DNA of 64,000 nucleotides from Gorsachius magnificus (lineage: Eukaryota > Chordata > Aves > Pelecaniformes > Ardeidae), in NCBI GenBank assembly GCA_034008185.1, contig CM067084.1, forward strand, positions 14,713,385-14,777,384, in the 5' to 3' direction. The position numbers and the translations under genes are program-made. Below, in pieces: positions 39,001 to 51,235 of this stretch; position 1 is the stretch's first letter; each line of letters starts with the position of its first letter. The notes below the pieces were generated by a model. It was given only the letters and a program-made list of their open reading frames with translations. It was not told where the DNA came from and searched no databases.

Positions 39001-39589
39001 ATATTGCCAGTGATGTATAAAGCAGCTTCAGAGCAACCAACAATCCAGACCTAAATGTTAACTGTTACCATTTTACTGCCTGCACTGTATTGCTACAAAT
39101 CTCTAACTTGGGTTATTTGGTCCTGTTGCCAAGACATAGGAAGATTTACAAATTACAGCACAGTCTCTACAGCTTTATCTGTATCTATTACACTTATGCG
39201 GGGTCAAGGTATGCAGAAACTTTGCATGTTTAGCAAATGGCCGTTAAGCATTTTAATTCAGTATTGGTCTGTCCGACAACTCTTCAGGGCACAAGATGAG
39301 ATGCCAGGGTTTATTTGCTTTGTTTGCTAGACAAAGATTTCTCTGTGAATTGCTCTGGATAGATATTTTTAGCCAGAGGAGCTTCACAAAGACTTTGAGA
39401 CTGATAATGTTCTCAGTATAGGTTTGCCTTCAACCTCCAAATACAGCATGGCCTGCAACTAGGAGTTGCTTTGCCTTGTTACCGATATAACGTTACAGAA
39501 GAACATGAGCAACCCATGAAGGATTGGACAAAAGACGCAGTTAAGCTGGGATTCTGTTTCAACAGTCAAATGCAGATGCCTGAGGAACG
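24011..39589. other. AT-rich gene-poor DNA upstream of the CpG island
   Basis: No gene is supported in this 15.6 kb. Open frames reach about 127 codons (for example 37311-37694) but lack domains, overlap in several frames and have no convincing splice bounds. Notable small features are a plus-strand donor-like ccagGTACGAGG near 24398, a tandem pair of a 12-base unit at 29588-29611 (agtagttcacac twice), a short AT array near 33697-33708, T13 near 35495, and a palindromic ggttaattaacc near 32553. These are isolated motifs, and no function is claimed. Confidence 0.5.
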
Positions 39590-40735
39590 GAATGACCATA
39601 TGTGGTCCAACCCTGAGCCTCTCCCACCCTTCAACCTTTTGCAGCTCAGGGGATTCCTCAACCAGATGGGCACTGAGCATCTCTCTGCAGATTTCCCTTA
39701 CATAAGTCAATGCCGTCTTCACCCAAATGCCTGTAAACCCTCAGCGTTCACAACATCCTGTGGCAAGGATTTCCTCGGGTCTGTTACTGATTGCATGAAA
39801 ACCATCTCCTTTATTTTGAACTTGGCTTCTCTTAGCTCTGTTTGATATCTTTTTGTTCTTGTAGTGGAAGAAACTGTGAACAACCATCACTATCCACTCT
39901 GTCATGTCACTCATTGGTTTACATCCCTCAGGCATCTCTTTTTTCCGTCTGAAGGATTCCTGTCTATTTAATCCTGCCTTCAACTGGAGTTGTTCCAATA
40001 ACTTTGACGAGCCTGTTGCTGTTTTCTGAACCTTTCCAGTTCTCCTACATCCTTTGAAATGCAGGGACCGGAGCAGCGTGCGATATTCAATGGTTCTTTG
40101 TCGTGTTCTCTGTTCTTTTCCTCAAAATTTCTAAGGCTAGATTAACTTCTTTTGACTGCAGTTGGGTACTGACCAGAAATTTTCATAAAACTCCCTATTA
40201 CAAACTCAAGATCTCATTCTCCAGTGTCACTAGTAAATGCAGAGTTCATGTAAACTTAGGGGTTTTTTTTCCCTTTCACACTTGAGTTACATTGAATTTC
40301 CATTGCTGTTATTATTAAAATTATGGGATCTTTCACCAATATTTCTTAACTGAACGTTTTTACTCTTCTGCACCAGTTAGTATTATCAGCAAAGGTTTTC
40401 ATCTCACTGCTCATCACCCTTCCCAGATTATTAATACATTGCACAGCATAGATCTAGCACTGAGCCTGCAGAACTCTCCCCTGCCTCTTCCCACTGCCAA
40501 AGTATTCATTTACTTCTATCCTCTGAAAAAGGCTCTTTAACAATTTTTTATCTACGCAAAGATGTTTCCCCTTATGCCATTGTTGCGAGGTTTCATTAAG
40601 AGACTTTATACCTAACTCCAAATCTTCTGGAAATCCAGGTGGACTACATCAACTCAATCACCCTAAACCGAATGTTTAGAGAACTCCAAGAGGCTTGTGA
40701 GACATAGCTTCTCCTTACAGGAGGGATTCAGCTCC
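39590..40735 (-). mobile_element. Ancient CR1-type LINE fragment, minus strand
   Basis: The plus strand carries the reverse complement of an old CR1 subfamily close to those of turtles and crocodilians, and to mammalian L3. Recognisable blocks in order are a degraded 3' end near 39590 (gtggtccaaccctgag), a segment with ctgtaaaccctcagcg and tcctgtggcaagg, the block gcctgttgctgttttctgaa near 40010, the region around attatcagcaaaggttttca near 40380, and aatccaggtggactacatca near 40632. The order and spacing agree with the CR1 3' half. Many indels and substitutions show it is much older than the copies at 5.7, 10.8 and 13.6 kb. The right boundary is uncertain, and weak similarity may continue further. 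Confidence 0.75.
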
Positions 40736-43044
40736 TCAGCAGGGTATTATATTTCTCCACCATTTCCCTTGCAGCTCCTCACGAGTCACTAGTTCCTCAA
40801 ATCTAATATCTGGAACGTTTTAATTTTTTCCCATTACCAACACAATGGAATAGCTATATTTGAATTATTAGTCTTTTATTGCCTATTTCTTTTGTAAGTC
40901 TCCTCTGCTGTAATGGTAGGTTATTCAGACGTGCCTGCAGGATTAGGCACTTTGAATATCCTGTCATCGTAGTTGTCTGTTGTTCACATTGGGCTGAATT
41001 TGGCACCAGTGAAGCAAAGGTGATCTTAGCCACTTGATTTGATGTAACAAAGACCAAATTAATTCTTGCCTCATATTATCACAGAGGCTGAGTGCTCTTG
41101 ATATGTTTTTTTCCTGGATTATATGTTTTATCGCTTTGTGCAGCTACTAGTGGATACACTCAGTCTGAATGGAAAACAGCCTTAATTTAAGATGTACTTA
41201 ACTTATTCACGCCTGATGTTTTATCTCCCGTAGTCCTGATGCACAGCCTCATTCATTTGAAATCCAGTCCCACCACATCTATACTTATTCCACTGTTCTC
41301 TGCTCTACCACTTAAACTGGCACGTGCTGCAAGCCTGATCCTCTGTTCTTCTGACGTCTACAGTCTGCTGATTCCAGGGTGCCTGTGTTTGTATTGCAAC
41401 CGGTATTTCTTCTGTGCCTGCACGGACCCCATGTTTGTAAATTCCCAAGCCAAGAAGAGCCTGGAAACTACTCCTCTCATTTTTAGTAGGTTTATTTCCT
41501 TTCTTTTTAATTCCTCAGTGACAGATATCTCCATAATTAGGAAATCAGCTTTCCCTTTGAGAAATACATAAATGGTATTCATTTGAATTCACATGACGGA
41601 AATCTAGGGATTTACACAGAATCCGCTCATGCCCCTCAAACGAATGTGAGTAACAGTGTGCAGACATGGAAAGCGATTGCTCGGTGCACTATCTCAAGGC
41701 AAGCTATTCCCACAATTATCTTGCTATCTTCTCATTAATCAGTGGTAGGCTTTGTAAAAGTCCAGAAATGCATTTGGAAAAGGGAAGCTGCCAAGAAACA
41801 GAGAGGACCAGAAAAGCTAGTAAGATCAAACGCCCTTTACCATTCCTGTGATGCTCCTTGGAGCCTAGCAAACACCTTTCTGAGAGGACTCCAGGGCCAG
41901 TTGTGGTGCCAGGCACTTGAACAAGGATCTCCAAGGTGATGCAAAGCCTTCAACATGCTCCCGTTTTGGTCTGTGCTCTCACCCTGCTCCCCAGCCTCCA
42001 CCACTGGTTTTGAGTGAAAACACAACTTTGGTCATTTGCTTCTTAGGTTAATGACACCAACTCTTTTCCTGCATGTTACACGGACAGCAGAGGAGGGAAA
42101 GGACTGGAGAAAGCTCTTGTCTGTGGCCCAGCTGAGTTCCCACTGAAAGAGCTGAGTCTGCCGAGTCTACTGAAATCAGCCAGCTGATGAGCACTTTTGA
42201 AAAAGCCGCCTTCCGCATCTTTTCCTCAGGCAGACAGTGGTGGAGCCGGGCATAAAATTTCTGAAATTTCCTTTCCCTGGAGGAAAGTCAGCAAGCTCTG
42301 TCTCTCAAATTGCATTGAGGGACAGCTCTCTCCTCCTTTTCTCATTACCATACCCTGATTAGAATTCAGTGTAAAGATTAGTGACAGCAGAACTGGTTCT
42401 GGTTGGACATTTTTAGGCCACAAATACGCTGTTAGATAATCAGATGATTTAATCTTTTCATAAAGCTGCATTTCTTTATCATAAGAAGATTCAGGGTTTG
42501 TTTGCTACAAGAAGTAATTGTTATACTTTAATAATAGAAGTCTGGGTTGTTTGTTCAGAGTCAAGGTTTTTATGACTCCTGAGCCAGCGATGCCCAGTAA
42601 TTAGATCTGTAGCTTTTGGCTCCTCATTATTCAGTGCTGCCGTATTACAAGGATTACATTTATATATTGGTGAGCCAAAGAAGATTTTTCTTTTATGAAT
42701 ACTGAACTTCTGAGAGGGTTTTTGAATTAATAACAGTGGAATTAATGCTTTGAAGGCATTTTTATTAAAATGGTGATCTCGGTGGACACTATGCAGTAGC
42801 GCTGGTTGAAAAGTAGGACATATGTTGGAAAGGAAATTCAAAGATTTTTCACATTTGTTTTAATCACAAGTCAAGGCAAAATGTCAAAAAGCTCCCCATT
42901 TTTCATGAACCAACATATTATAAAATACTTAGAGCTGATAAGGCTCAAACTTCTTTTTAAGGGTGCAAAAGAGTAAATGGTAAATTTGAAGGAAATCCTT
43001 TTGTCCCTTCCACAGCAAAATGTTTTCATAAAGCACCTTAAAGA
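40736..43044. other. AT-rich noncoding DNA
   Basis: No gene or clear repeat was recognised. Part of 40736-40900 may still belong to the ancient CR1. The open frames (110 codons at 41239-41571 and 106 codons on the minus strand at 42841-42521) show no domains and no splice context. Confidence 0.45.
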
Positions 43045-43152
43045 ATGTGATGAGGTTGGTATGAGACGTGGTTTAGTAGTGGATAGGTATGGTTGGGCTT
43101 GATGATCTTAAAGGTCTTTTCCAACCAAACGATGCTATGATTCTATGATCCT
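43045..43152 (+). mobile_element. CR1 LINE 3' tail, plus strand
   Basis: Only the last 100 or so bases of a CR1 remain: the end of ORF2 and 3' UTR, with gatgatcttaaaggtctttt and ccaacc, ending in the degenerate octamer tail atgctatgattctatgatcc. It is opposite in orientation to the four minus-strand copies. It is severely 5'-truncated and has no coding capacity. Confidence 0.9.
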
Positions 43153-43821
43153 ATATATTCACCTGAAATGTTTTAATGCATTTCAGTCAGCTCTTTCCAG
43201 TGGAAAAATCTTTGAAAAACTTCTGAGCAGTTGTATTGTGCAGTGAAACTATGGCTCACCATTGCAAAGACATGCCGAATTCAGAAGCACTGTGCTTGAG
43301 ATGTGCCTCTGCCAAACCTGTGCAGCGTGCCCATTGTGCCACGACACCACAGGGTCGACCCTTCGCTGAACGAGGCACTTCTCTGCAGAAGACAAAGATA
43401 GCCCCATCCCAAGCAGCGAGCAGTTTAGATGCTGCTGGTCTCAGTGCACAGAAAACAAAGCCCAGCACAGAGACAGCGCATGTAAAGACAGGAAGTCTGT
43501 GGCAGAGCAAAGGCACGAACCTGCGCTTGCTCTCAGGTCAGTGCCTCAATCAAAGGACTATTCTTCCACCTTTGATTTGCTTTCAAGTCACATGGCTTGG
43601 AGTCTCTGTTGAACTTCAATTTTCAACAAAGCTTCCCTCATTTTTAACTGTGAGTCTATCAGAAACACTTATTTCCCTAGAGTTTATTTTGGTTTATCTT
43701 TCCTAGACCACTGGAAACTGCCATTCACCTTCTGAGGTTAGTGAAGAATTATAAAATGGTGTCAGGATTCCCTGAACTGCTTGAGTCTTTCTGCACAGGA
43801 GATGATTAGAGAACTTCTAAT

Positions 43822-43853
43822 GGGGATCTAAACTACAGGGGATCTAAACTACA
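43822..43853. repeat. Exact 16-base tandem duplication
   Basis: The unit ggggatctaaactaca occurs twice head to tail without a mismatch. An exact copy suggests a recent duplication or an assembly or slippage event. No function is implied. Confidence 0.95.
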
Positions 43854-46552
43854 GGCCTTGAGATATTGTTATGGACACATCACACCCCTGTTATTTATAG
43901 AAACTTTCAACAGTGGATCACACTATGTAATAAATATTCTGTTCGGTTTTCCTTAAAAGTTTTGCTACTGTATGCAGAGTCCCAGTGCTTAATAACTGTT
44001 TTAATCGGGTGCAAAAATGCTTCTCTAGGTCAATATGCTTGCTAATGGTGAACTGACAGATACTTCCTCCTTCTATAAATATTACTACTGTTCTTTTTTT
44101 TTTAGATTTTGTGATCCTATTTGTTACAGAGAGTGTGCATTCTTGGGCAAAAGGGATTTCCCTAAGGGCAGGATAACAGCTAAATGAAATGTAAATGCAG
44201 GGATTGCATTAAGATATCACACAGCACAATACTATAAATATTTTAAGTCACTCTACATTCTGTGTTATGACATACATGTGAGTGAAACTGACCCAAATTT
44301 ACAGTGTTTTAATGCAGAATTATGTGATGCAGGTGCTTAGCAAATACCATACAGTTCCAATACATGCATAATACCCAGACAGAGAACATTATTTCAGGAT
44401 AGCATTTCTAAACCAAATGGCAAACGTGTACATTTCCTCTGCATCCTCCAATACAGAAATAAGGAAGCTGTTGTCACTTACTACTCTTGCTATCTAATGG
44501 TACATCCTTGGCCATAGCTTTTACCTCAACTTAAGAGATACTGTTAGTATTTTTTCTTGAAAATAATGGGGAAATAAGCTGATTATTGCAGCCAGAGCTA
44601 TCCAGGGACCCCTTAAAATCTAGTAGAAAAGATATTAGTAAGGATGCCCAAGTAAGAAAGTAGTATCTAAAAACTCCTGTTCTTGGTTACTTACACATTT
44701 AAATACACAGAGCGTGCCCCGGATCTGCTAGGCCTAGAGCCTATGTGTTCATTCATGCCTAGCAAGGATGATCAGCAAAACACACTTTCTACAGTTTTTG
44801 AGGAGAGAACAGGGGATGCTGACTCCTGCTCCTCCATCTCACCACTGTACTTCTCACCTACACTTACGTTCAGTAAAAAACCCAGAATATAACCTTCTTG
44901 TGTTGTAAGAAACAACCCTATGTACTGTATATTGTGCAACAAAATGTTCAAATATCCATGACATTTCCATGTATTATTTAGGGCGCTTTTTTTTCCCCGA
45001 TTAAATTTTTGTCTCTAAGACCCCGATTTCATTTTGCTGGATTCGTCTTTCAAAACCCTGAGCTGTTTTAAACAAAGCTACAGATAAGTTGTCCTTTTAA
45101 AAAACCAGAACACATATAATCTGAAACAGTCCACTTTTCACGTTTCCCAGGGCTAAAGGCTTTTTTACAACTGCTTAACCTCTTGTCCTGATTTACATAA
45201 AAGGTTTATATGCCACCATCTAATTCCATGGCAATTTATTTTTCCTTCTATATAGGAGTAAAGTAGCAATCTTTTTCTTTTCTTTTCTTTTTAAATTGAA
45301 TAACAAATCTGTGTTTCTGTACTATAAAGTGAATAATCTGGCTGACTGAAAAGGCTCAAAATGATTCCTCAGGAAATTCTTTATACCTTTTTTTTTTTTT
45401 AAAGAAACGTCCCTTTTCTACAAAATAGTCCCTCCAGATTAAAGTAATATTGCTGCAGTGGTTTTGGACATTGATTTACAATAGAGCTGTATATTGTTTG
45501 AAAGAAGGAGGTCTAGAGGGCAGTACTCAGAACAAAGCTGCCATGGCTTTTAGAAAGTCAATAACACACTGCAAAAGCCCTGTTCTCTAATGGGAAACCT
45601 GGTGGCCTTCAATCTTGTGCCTTAATGTACCTGATATTTGGACTTCTCTCTCCACCCCATAATCATGAAGGTGGTTTAGGCCAATACTTATCAACTTGCA
45701 GTTGATTAGTGAGGAGCACGCAGGGACAGTCAGCTGCCACGGCTGAGCCACGGGAAACCGATCACTCCAAATCATCTTCCATAGCCTGAGTAGTTGAGCC
45801 TGCGGAGGAAGGATGCCAGGAATGTGATGTTCTGCACAGGATTTGCCTCCCACACCTTTCAACACAATCTCCCATTTCCCTTGTAATCCCCACACCAGAT
45901 TACGGATGGAAATAGTAAATCTAAATGTATTCATTGTACAAGTAGACTTTAAACCCATTCATTCCCCCTGCTCCCAGAAACCGGCACCCCCAGAACACAC
46001 CAAGGAGGGGAGACAGTGGACCTGCAGCATTGATGCCCCTTCCCCATCCATCCCTGCCTTCCTCTCGGCTTCTGCACATGGCAGCATTCCCCACCACTTC
46101 AGTATGCTCCAGCGTCCTCATCACATTAACAGAATATAAATGGCTATGGAGAGGAATTTGGGTGGAGCAAAGGATTCCCACCAACGTAGTGAAAAGGAAC
46201 AGAGAGAAGAAAAGTTTTGGTTGTTCTGTGCTATGCCTTTGCACAAAACCTGGAGGCAGTCAGCAGCTGGGAAGGAGCAAGCCCAGGGCCTTTGTCCAGC
46301 AGCTACCTCTGTCTTTAACTTCCCATCTCTTTCTCTGTTCCGCTGTTTATGAAATTGTAATGATAGTAGTAAAACAAATGCAAATAAATAATGGATGGAT
46401 GAATACATCTTGGGATGAATAAATTATGGGAGTCACGCTGACTTTCAAGAGTAAGAGTTGTTGCAGTTCATGCTTGGGGGTTTCTCCTGGATCGGTGCCA
46501 CAGGCTATGAGAGCAGGGTCTGCCAGGAGGGCTCAGCCTGTCTGCACCCACA

Positions 46553-46593
46553 GGGGCAGGCGCAGGGGCAGGGGCAGGGGCAGGGGCAGGGGC
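46553..46593. repeat. GGGGCA hexanucleotide array
   Basis: Seven tandem units of GGGGCA lie on the plus strand, the second being GGCGCA and the last lacking its final A. Six of the units carry a G4 run, giving a strong G-quadruplex pattern on the plus strand. In overlapping frames it produces the Arg-Gly or Leu-Pro dipeptide repeats seen in ORF translations of 46426-46788. I see no evidence that these are translated. Confidence 0.95.
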
Positions 46594-47924
46594 TTGCTGC
46601 CAGAGCACGCAGCAGGCAGGCGGTGTGAGAGGCAGTCTCCTGCAGCTAGGGCTCTTGTGGGAGGTAGGACTCCTGACTGGAAGAAAATATGCATTTCAAG
46701 GAAAAAAACCAAAACAGTAGTCCAGATTAGTCCAAAGTACCCCTTCATTTGCTGCTGGCATCCAGAGAGAGCTGAGCAAGGCATCTGAAATCAGTACCTT
46801 CCCAGCCTCCCCAGCAGCCCATCTCCCAATCATATGCCAAGCCCCGCAAATGAATTGCTTCACTCACCCTTTTTCCCTGTGGGGTTTTCTGCCTCTCTCC
46901 TTGTAGCTGAAGGAGAAAAATGAAGACTCCCTGCTAATGTAAAGTGTCATAGCTCCATGGGATTCAATTTTTCCCAGCAGAGGATCAGATGTTGATAGAA
47001 CAATGCCAGAGGAATAGAATCAGATTTATTTCCTATTCGGAGATGGCAGAAACTTTTAGGGAGTCTCTGATACAGGAGTTTAATGAAGCCCAAGCCTCAA
47101 AATGGGAATGAGTCTGAACCAGTGTCTGGGTCAAACTGCAATCCGATATGAACCAGAACACCTTCAGCCACAGCTGTACCTTTACCACGAGGAACTGCAA
47201 TGTTAGCCGGTTCAACTCCCTGCCTGTGGCAGGAAGTCCAGTGAGGGGGTTTGGGCCGGTAGGGATGGCAGCAGATAGAAGATAGCAGATTGCTACAGCA
47301 GCCTGCACCAGGCAGGCACCGGGGAAGTCTGGAGGGACATAAAGCTGAGGGGCTTTCCTGAGAGGCACCGCAGGTATCTCTGGGGCCAAGATTCACCACC
47401 ACTTCCCACTGCCAGCAGCAGCAGAACCATACTGTTGATTAGGGAAGGTATTATATGATTTCGTTTGTCAAATATGCATCCAGCATATACCAGAAGGTTG
47501 AACAAATTGCCATCAGTGGAGAGCCAGTTCAAAAGATGGACCTTTTAGCTCCCAGCACAGGCTACATGAGTCAGTGGTGGACTAAATCAGGTTGCACACA
47601 CAGGCAGGTGCCCCCTTTCACTGCAGTCCAGAAGCAAGTCAGTGCTTGCTGGTCTTCAGGTGGGACCAGCAAAATATTGCATCATCCCTTATTGTATCCA
47701 GCCTTTTGCTAAAACCCACCTAGTTGCCCAGCTATCAAACATACTCCCATTTTCTTCTGTTTTAGTAAATTTACTAGATTTTTACTAAAAATTTGGGAGC
47801 ATCTTAACAAAACAGACTTGTCTGCCTATGCTCCCTTCAACAAGAAAGATTCTATTCCAATTCAGATTAATATACATACTAAAATATATACTAACTTTTA
47901 GTTGTAGATACTTCTGTTAACTAT

Positions 47925-48080
47925 TCAGATAATTATATAGTATATATATACACACATACCATATATAGTATTATATATGATATATACATCGATCTTCTAG
48001 TATGTTATAGTATACTATAGATACTCTCTCTGCATATAGTACATGCTATATATAACATGTATAACTTATATACTGTTTGT
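47925..48080. repeat. AT-rich TA/palindromic low-complexity block
   Basis: The block is dominated by TA, ATATAT and TATAGTATA motifs with many short palindromes, a few CA units and almost no G or C. It is a decayed (TA)n-type microsatellite that could extrude cruciforms. No coding or regulatory assignment is possible. Confidence 0.85.
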
Positions 48081-51020
48081 TAAGATAATTCACTATTTAA
48101 ATCGATAGAATTATTTGGCAAAGCTTAAACATGGAACATTGTGCTTTCTGCAGAATCACAAAAGAATCATTGACCTTTCAAAGAAGATCTATCATAACAG
48201 TCACAGAAATCTCTCTAAAACATGCAATACAATATACAATCCAAATGTAGTGAAGCTGCAATATTAATTAAGATGTTAAGTTTATAGTAAAGGAACTCAA
48301 CCTAGAAATATTGACAATATTGCTGTCATGAAAGAGAAGTTTTTGCCAAAATGTAATTACTAAAATAGGGCACAGAAGCAAGTTTGTATTTCAAAAAAAT
48401 GTGTTACTCTTTAAATTCAACCTTTTCCTTTCCTAGCTGATCTCAACCTGAGGTTCTAAGGCCTTCATAATTGCTAGAGGTTATTATGTTTTATTATTGC
48501 CTGATAACAAACATTTAATTACCTTGGTGATAATTTCAGCACAAAATGCTCTAGAAATGCAAACTGGATGAATCATCATTAACTCAGACTGTAAAATAAC
48601 TAGCTCAAAAAAAAAAAAGTATTGCTTTAAAATATAAAAAAGCAAGTTGGAGGTCTCTTTCAAAGTCAGACCAAAGAGAATTTTCAATAAGCCAAGAGTA
48701 GCTAAAGTTCAACTTACAGTAGGCAGGCAACTTTCATTTTACATAATACGAAAAAAACCTGCAACAGGTTTTGTATCCTACTGGGATGTATGTTGTTCCT
48801 TTTGTGATTGTTCCATTTTTACAGGAAAAATATGCTGCTAAACTATGTCTAACCTGAGGGCTTGGATGTACCTCCCACAGTTACCCATCCCCCAGCCACA
48901 CCCTGATTCCTCTTTGTGGGGCTCTGGATCCGTTAAGCCCTAGATCCCTTCCTGCATCCAGGGTTTTGGGGAATGAACCTTAGACACCTGAGCCAAAGGG
49001 AAGAACTATAGTAGTTGTTATACTTTAGCTATGTCCCTAATTTAGGCACCTGAGCAATTGGGATTTCTCAATGTGCATAATTCCTGGCAGTCTTGATAAA
49101 GCTGAGGTTTGTATCACAAGGTCCCATCACATCTACCAGGTTTCACCTGTAGTCTGTGCAGACGCACTATGGCGCATGAACTATGGACATTACTCTTTCT
49201 CGCTTCCTTGTACCCTCCCTTGTACCCAACCCATAGGCTGAAACTTATCTTTTATTTACTTTTTTTTTTTGTGTTAGATTGGTTTATGTGGAAAGCGGCC
49301 TTCGAGTTCAAGCTGTATATATGGACGTGTGTGTGTATTTCCATTTCATTCCTTCAATACTGTTTTCATATCCTGACCATGTTTAAACTAACATGAATAA
49401 GGAATCCCCAAAATAATTTGGTTTCTACAAGTTTTGTTAGTATAGACAGTCAAGTAGAAAGGAAACCCTACTCAGAGCTTGGACTGAGGGAAAGGCAACA
49501 ACATGTGCTCAGGCACTGGAGAATCTCTGTGGGGGACAGGGGGACAAGAGAGACAGGGCACTTTTCAATAACACTACAATTGGGGAAAACATCCCATTAA
49601 ATTTACACCTTCTAAAATCTATGCTAAAATCAACCAATTATGATTGAAACCCAGACTTCAGTAGTTTCAGTGCTTAGAGAAGTCCTTGTTGTCTCACCTT
49701 GGATCCTACTTCATCTCCTCCCTCCATGCTCCCACAGGGGCTTCCAGAGAGGAGCACACAGCTTATCAGTCAAGAAGAGGGAAATTATTTAATGGAGGGC
49801 AGTTATACTCTACAAGAATACTCTACATTTATGTAATCTACTAGCTTGCTCGTGAGCTTTGTCCTCTTTGTTAGATCTAGGCATTTAGCTAGAAGACCTG
49901 TTGCTTTAAAACTAAATGACAAATTATTAGATGACAATTAATGGAACAGACACTGATCAGAGCTACAATGCTCTCAGTACCTTGTCCATGCTCCTGTGAT
50001 GTCCATGTTCACCTCACAACTTTTAGTTTATAGCCATTTCTACTGCATCATCATATTCAAAACAGAAAAGGCAAACTCATTTTTTTCACTCTTTAACAAG
50101 TCTCTTCATTCTCTGTAGCATCTTACAAGCTTTGACATTGAACTCAAAAACATTTGCCACTTAGCTGCTTGTAAAGTCTCCAGTGAAGTAAGGAAATAAT
50201 TTTGTCTTGAGAAAACCTGATGGATTTTAAACTACTCAGTGCATTCCAAGACTTGCTTAGTTTCTCCTGGTAGCTTCTTTGACAAAAAGATGCTGAATTT
50301 CAAGAAGGCTAAAAGTTATTTAAATGTGCTTTTTTTTTTAATTTAAAGCTCATATCTTTAGGATCAAGAATTCCTCAACTGAATTATTTTTTTAAAGTTC
50401 TGTCTTTAAGGTCCAAAATTCACCCAATGCGGATTCACAGTGGTTATGACTTTCTTGCATGCTGCATGTGTTAATAAGGAAACAACAGTATCTGTAATAT
50501 TTGTAAAAATAATATTATAACAAAAAAAGAGAAAAATAATCTTTAGCAGATACTCTGTAGTAACTTCAATAACTAAAAAATATCCAAATAGGTTACCTAT
50601 TGCTGTGATATCAAAACTAGCTCCAAGTTAATCTCTGATGCAGTTCTGATTACTTCAGTTGAATTGCATCAGGGATAACTGGGCTCATAGTATTCTGCAG
50701 CTTCTAGGTTCTTAAATCCAAAAACACTGCATAGGGCTAGACCTGTAAAAAAATATGCGCCTGGTCCTTCTGAACAGTCGAATTTAGTTTCAAAAAGGGA
50801 ACAGAGTAAAATTATTTATAAATGTTAATCAATATGCAACTCACTGGTCTGACAATAATACTCCTTAAATTTCTTATTAAGAAGCTGATATAATCTGATG
50901 CCTACTAAAAAAATTAATACAAAAGGTGTTTTCCAGTTCAGATGGCTGTTATCTTTGTGACCTGACACATTTGCAATGTTAGATTTTAAATACTGGAAGA
51001 ATTTTCCTGGGCAGATCAGA

Positions 51021-51235
51021 TGATTCTTCACCAAAAGGGTTGAAAGGGTTGTCAGGCTCTGGAATGGGCTGCCCAGGCAGGTGGTAGAGTCCTCATCCCT
51101 GGAGGTATTTAAAAGAAGGATAGATGAGGTGCTTAGGGACATGGTTTAGTGGTGGGATGGCAGGGTTAGGTTAAAGCTTGGGCTCGATGATCTTAAAGGT
51201 CTTTTCCAACCAAAGTGATTCTATGATTCTATGAC
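51021..51235 (+). mobile_element. CR1 LINE 3' end, about 215 bp, plus strand
   Basis: The fragment begins in the ORF2 C-terminal region (gattcttcacc, then ctggaatgggctgcccaggc, tcctcatccctggaggtatt) and continues through the 3' UTR (gatgatcttaaaggtctttt). It ends in the intact octamer tail gattctatgattctatga. Frame-disrupting changes are present early on (a duplicated ggttgaaagggttg stretch). It is 5'-truncated and inactive. The minus-strand open frame across it (51142-50825) is an antisense shadow. Confidence 0.95.

Larger units (their letters stand above)
43153..51020. other. AT-rich noncoding DNA with repeats
   Basis: No gene is supported. The interval contains a 151-codon frame at 43251-43706, a 16-base tandem duplication at 43822-43853, the GGGGCA array at 46553-46593, a GC-richer unrecognised block near 47090-47420, the AT-rich low-complexity block at 47925-48080, and A12 near 48607. 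The open frames near 45.6-46.8 and 47.0-47.7 kb overlap in several phases on both strands, as expected of locally GC-richer noncoding DNA. Confidence 0.45.

Noticed and set aside
39471..39845. 124-codon plus-strand open frame
   Set aside because: Most of it overlaps the ancient CR1 3' end read antisense, so it is a repeat shadow rather than a gene.
46426..46788. 120-codon frame with Arg-Gly repeats
   Set aside because: The repeats come from the GGGGCA array. The frame has no domain, and the opposite strand is open as well.
50825..51142. 105-codon minus-strand open frame
   Set aside because: It is antisense to the CR1 tail at 51021-51235 and adjoining AT-rich DNA.
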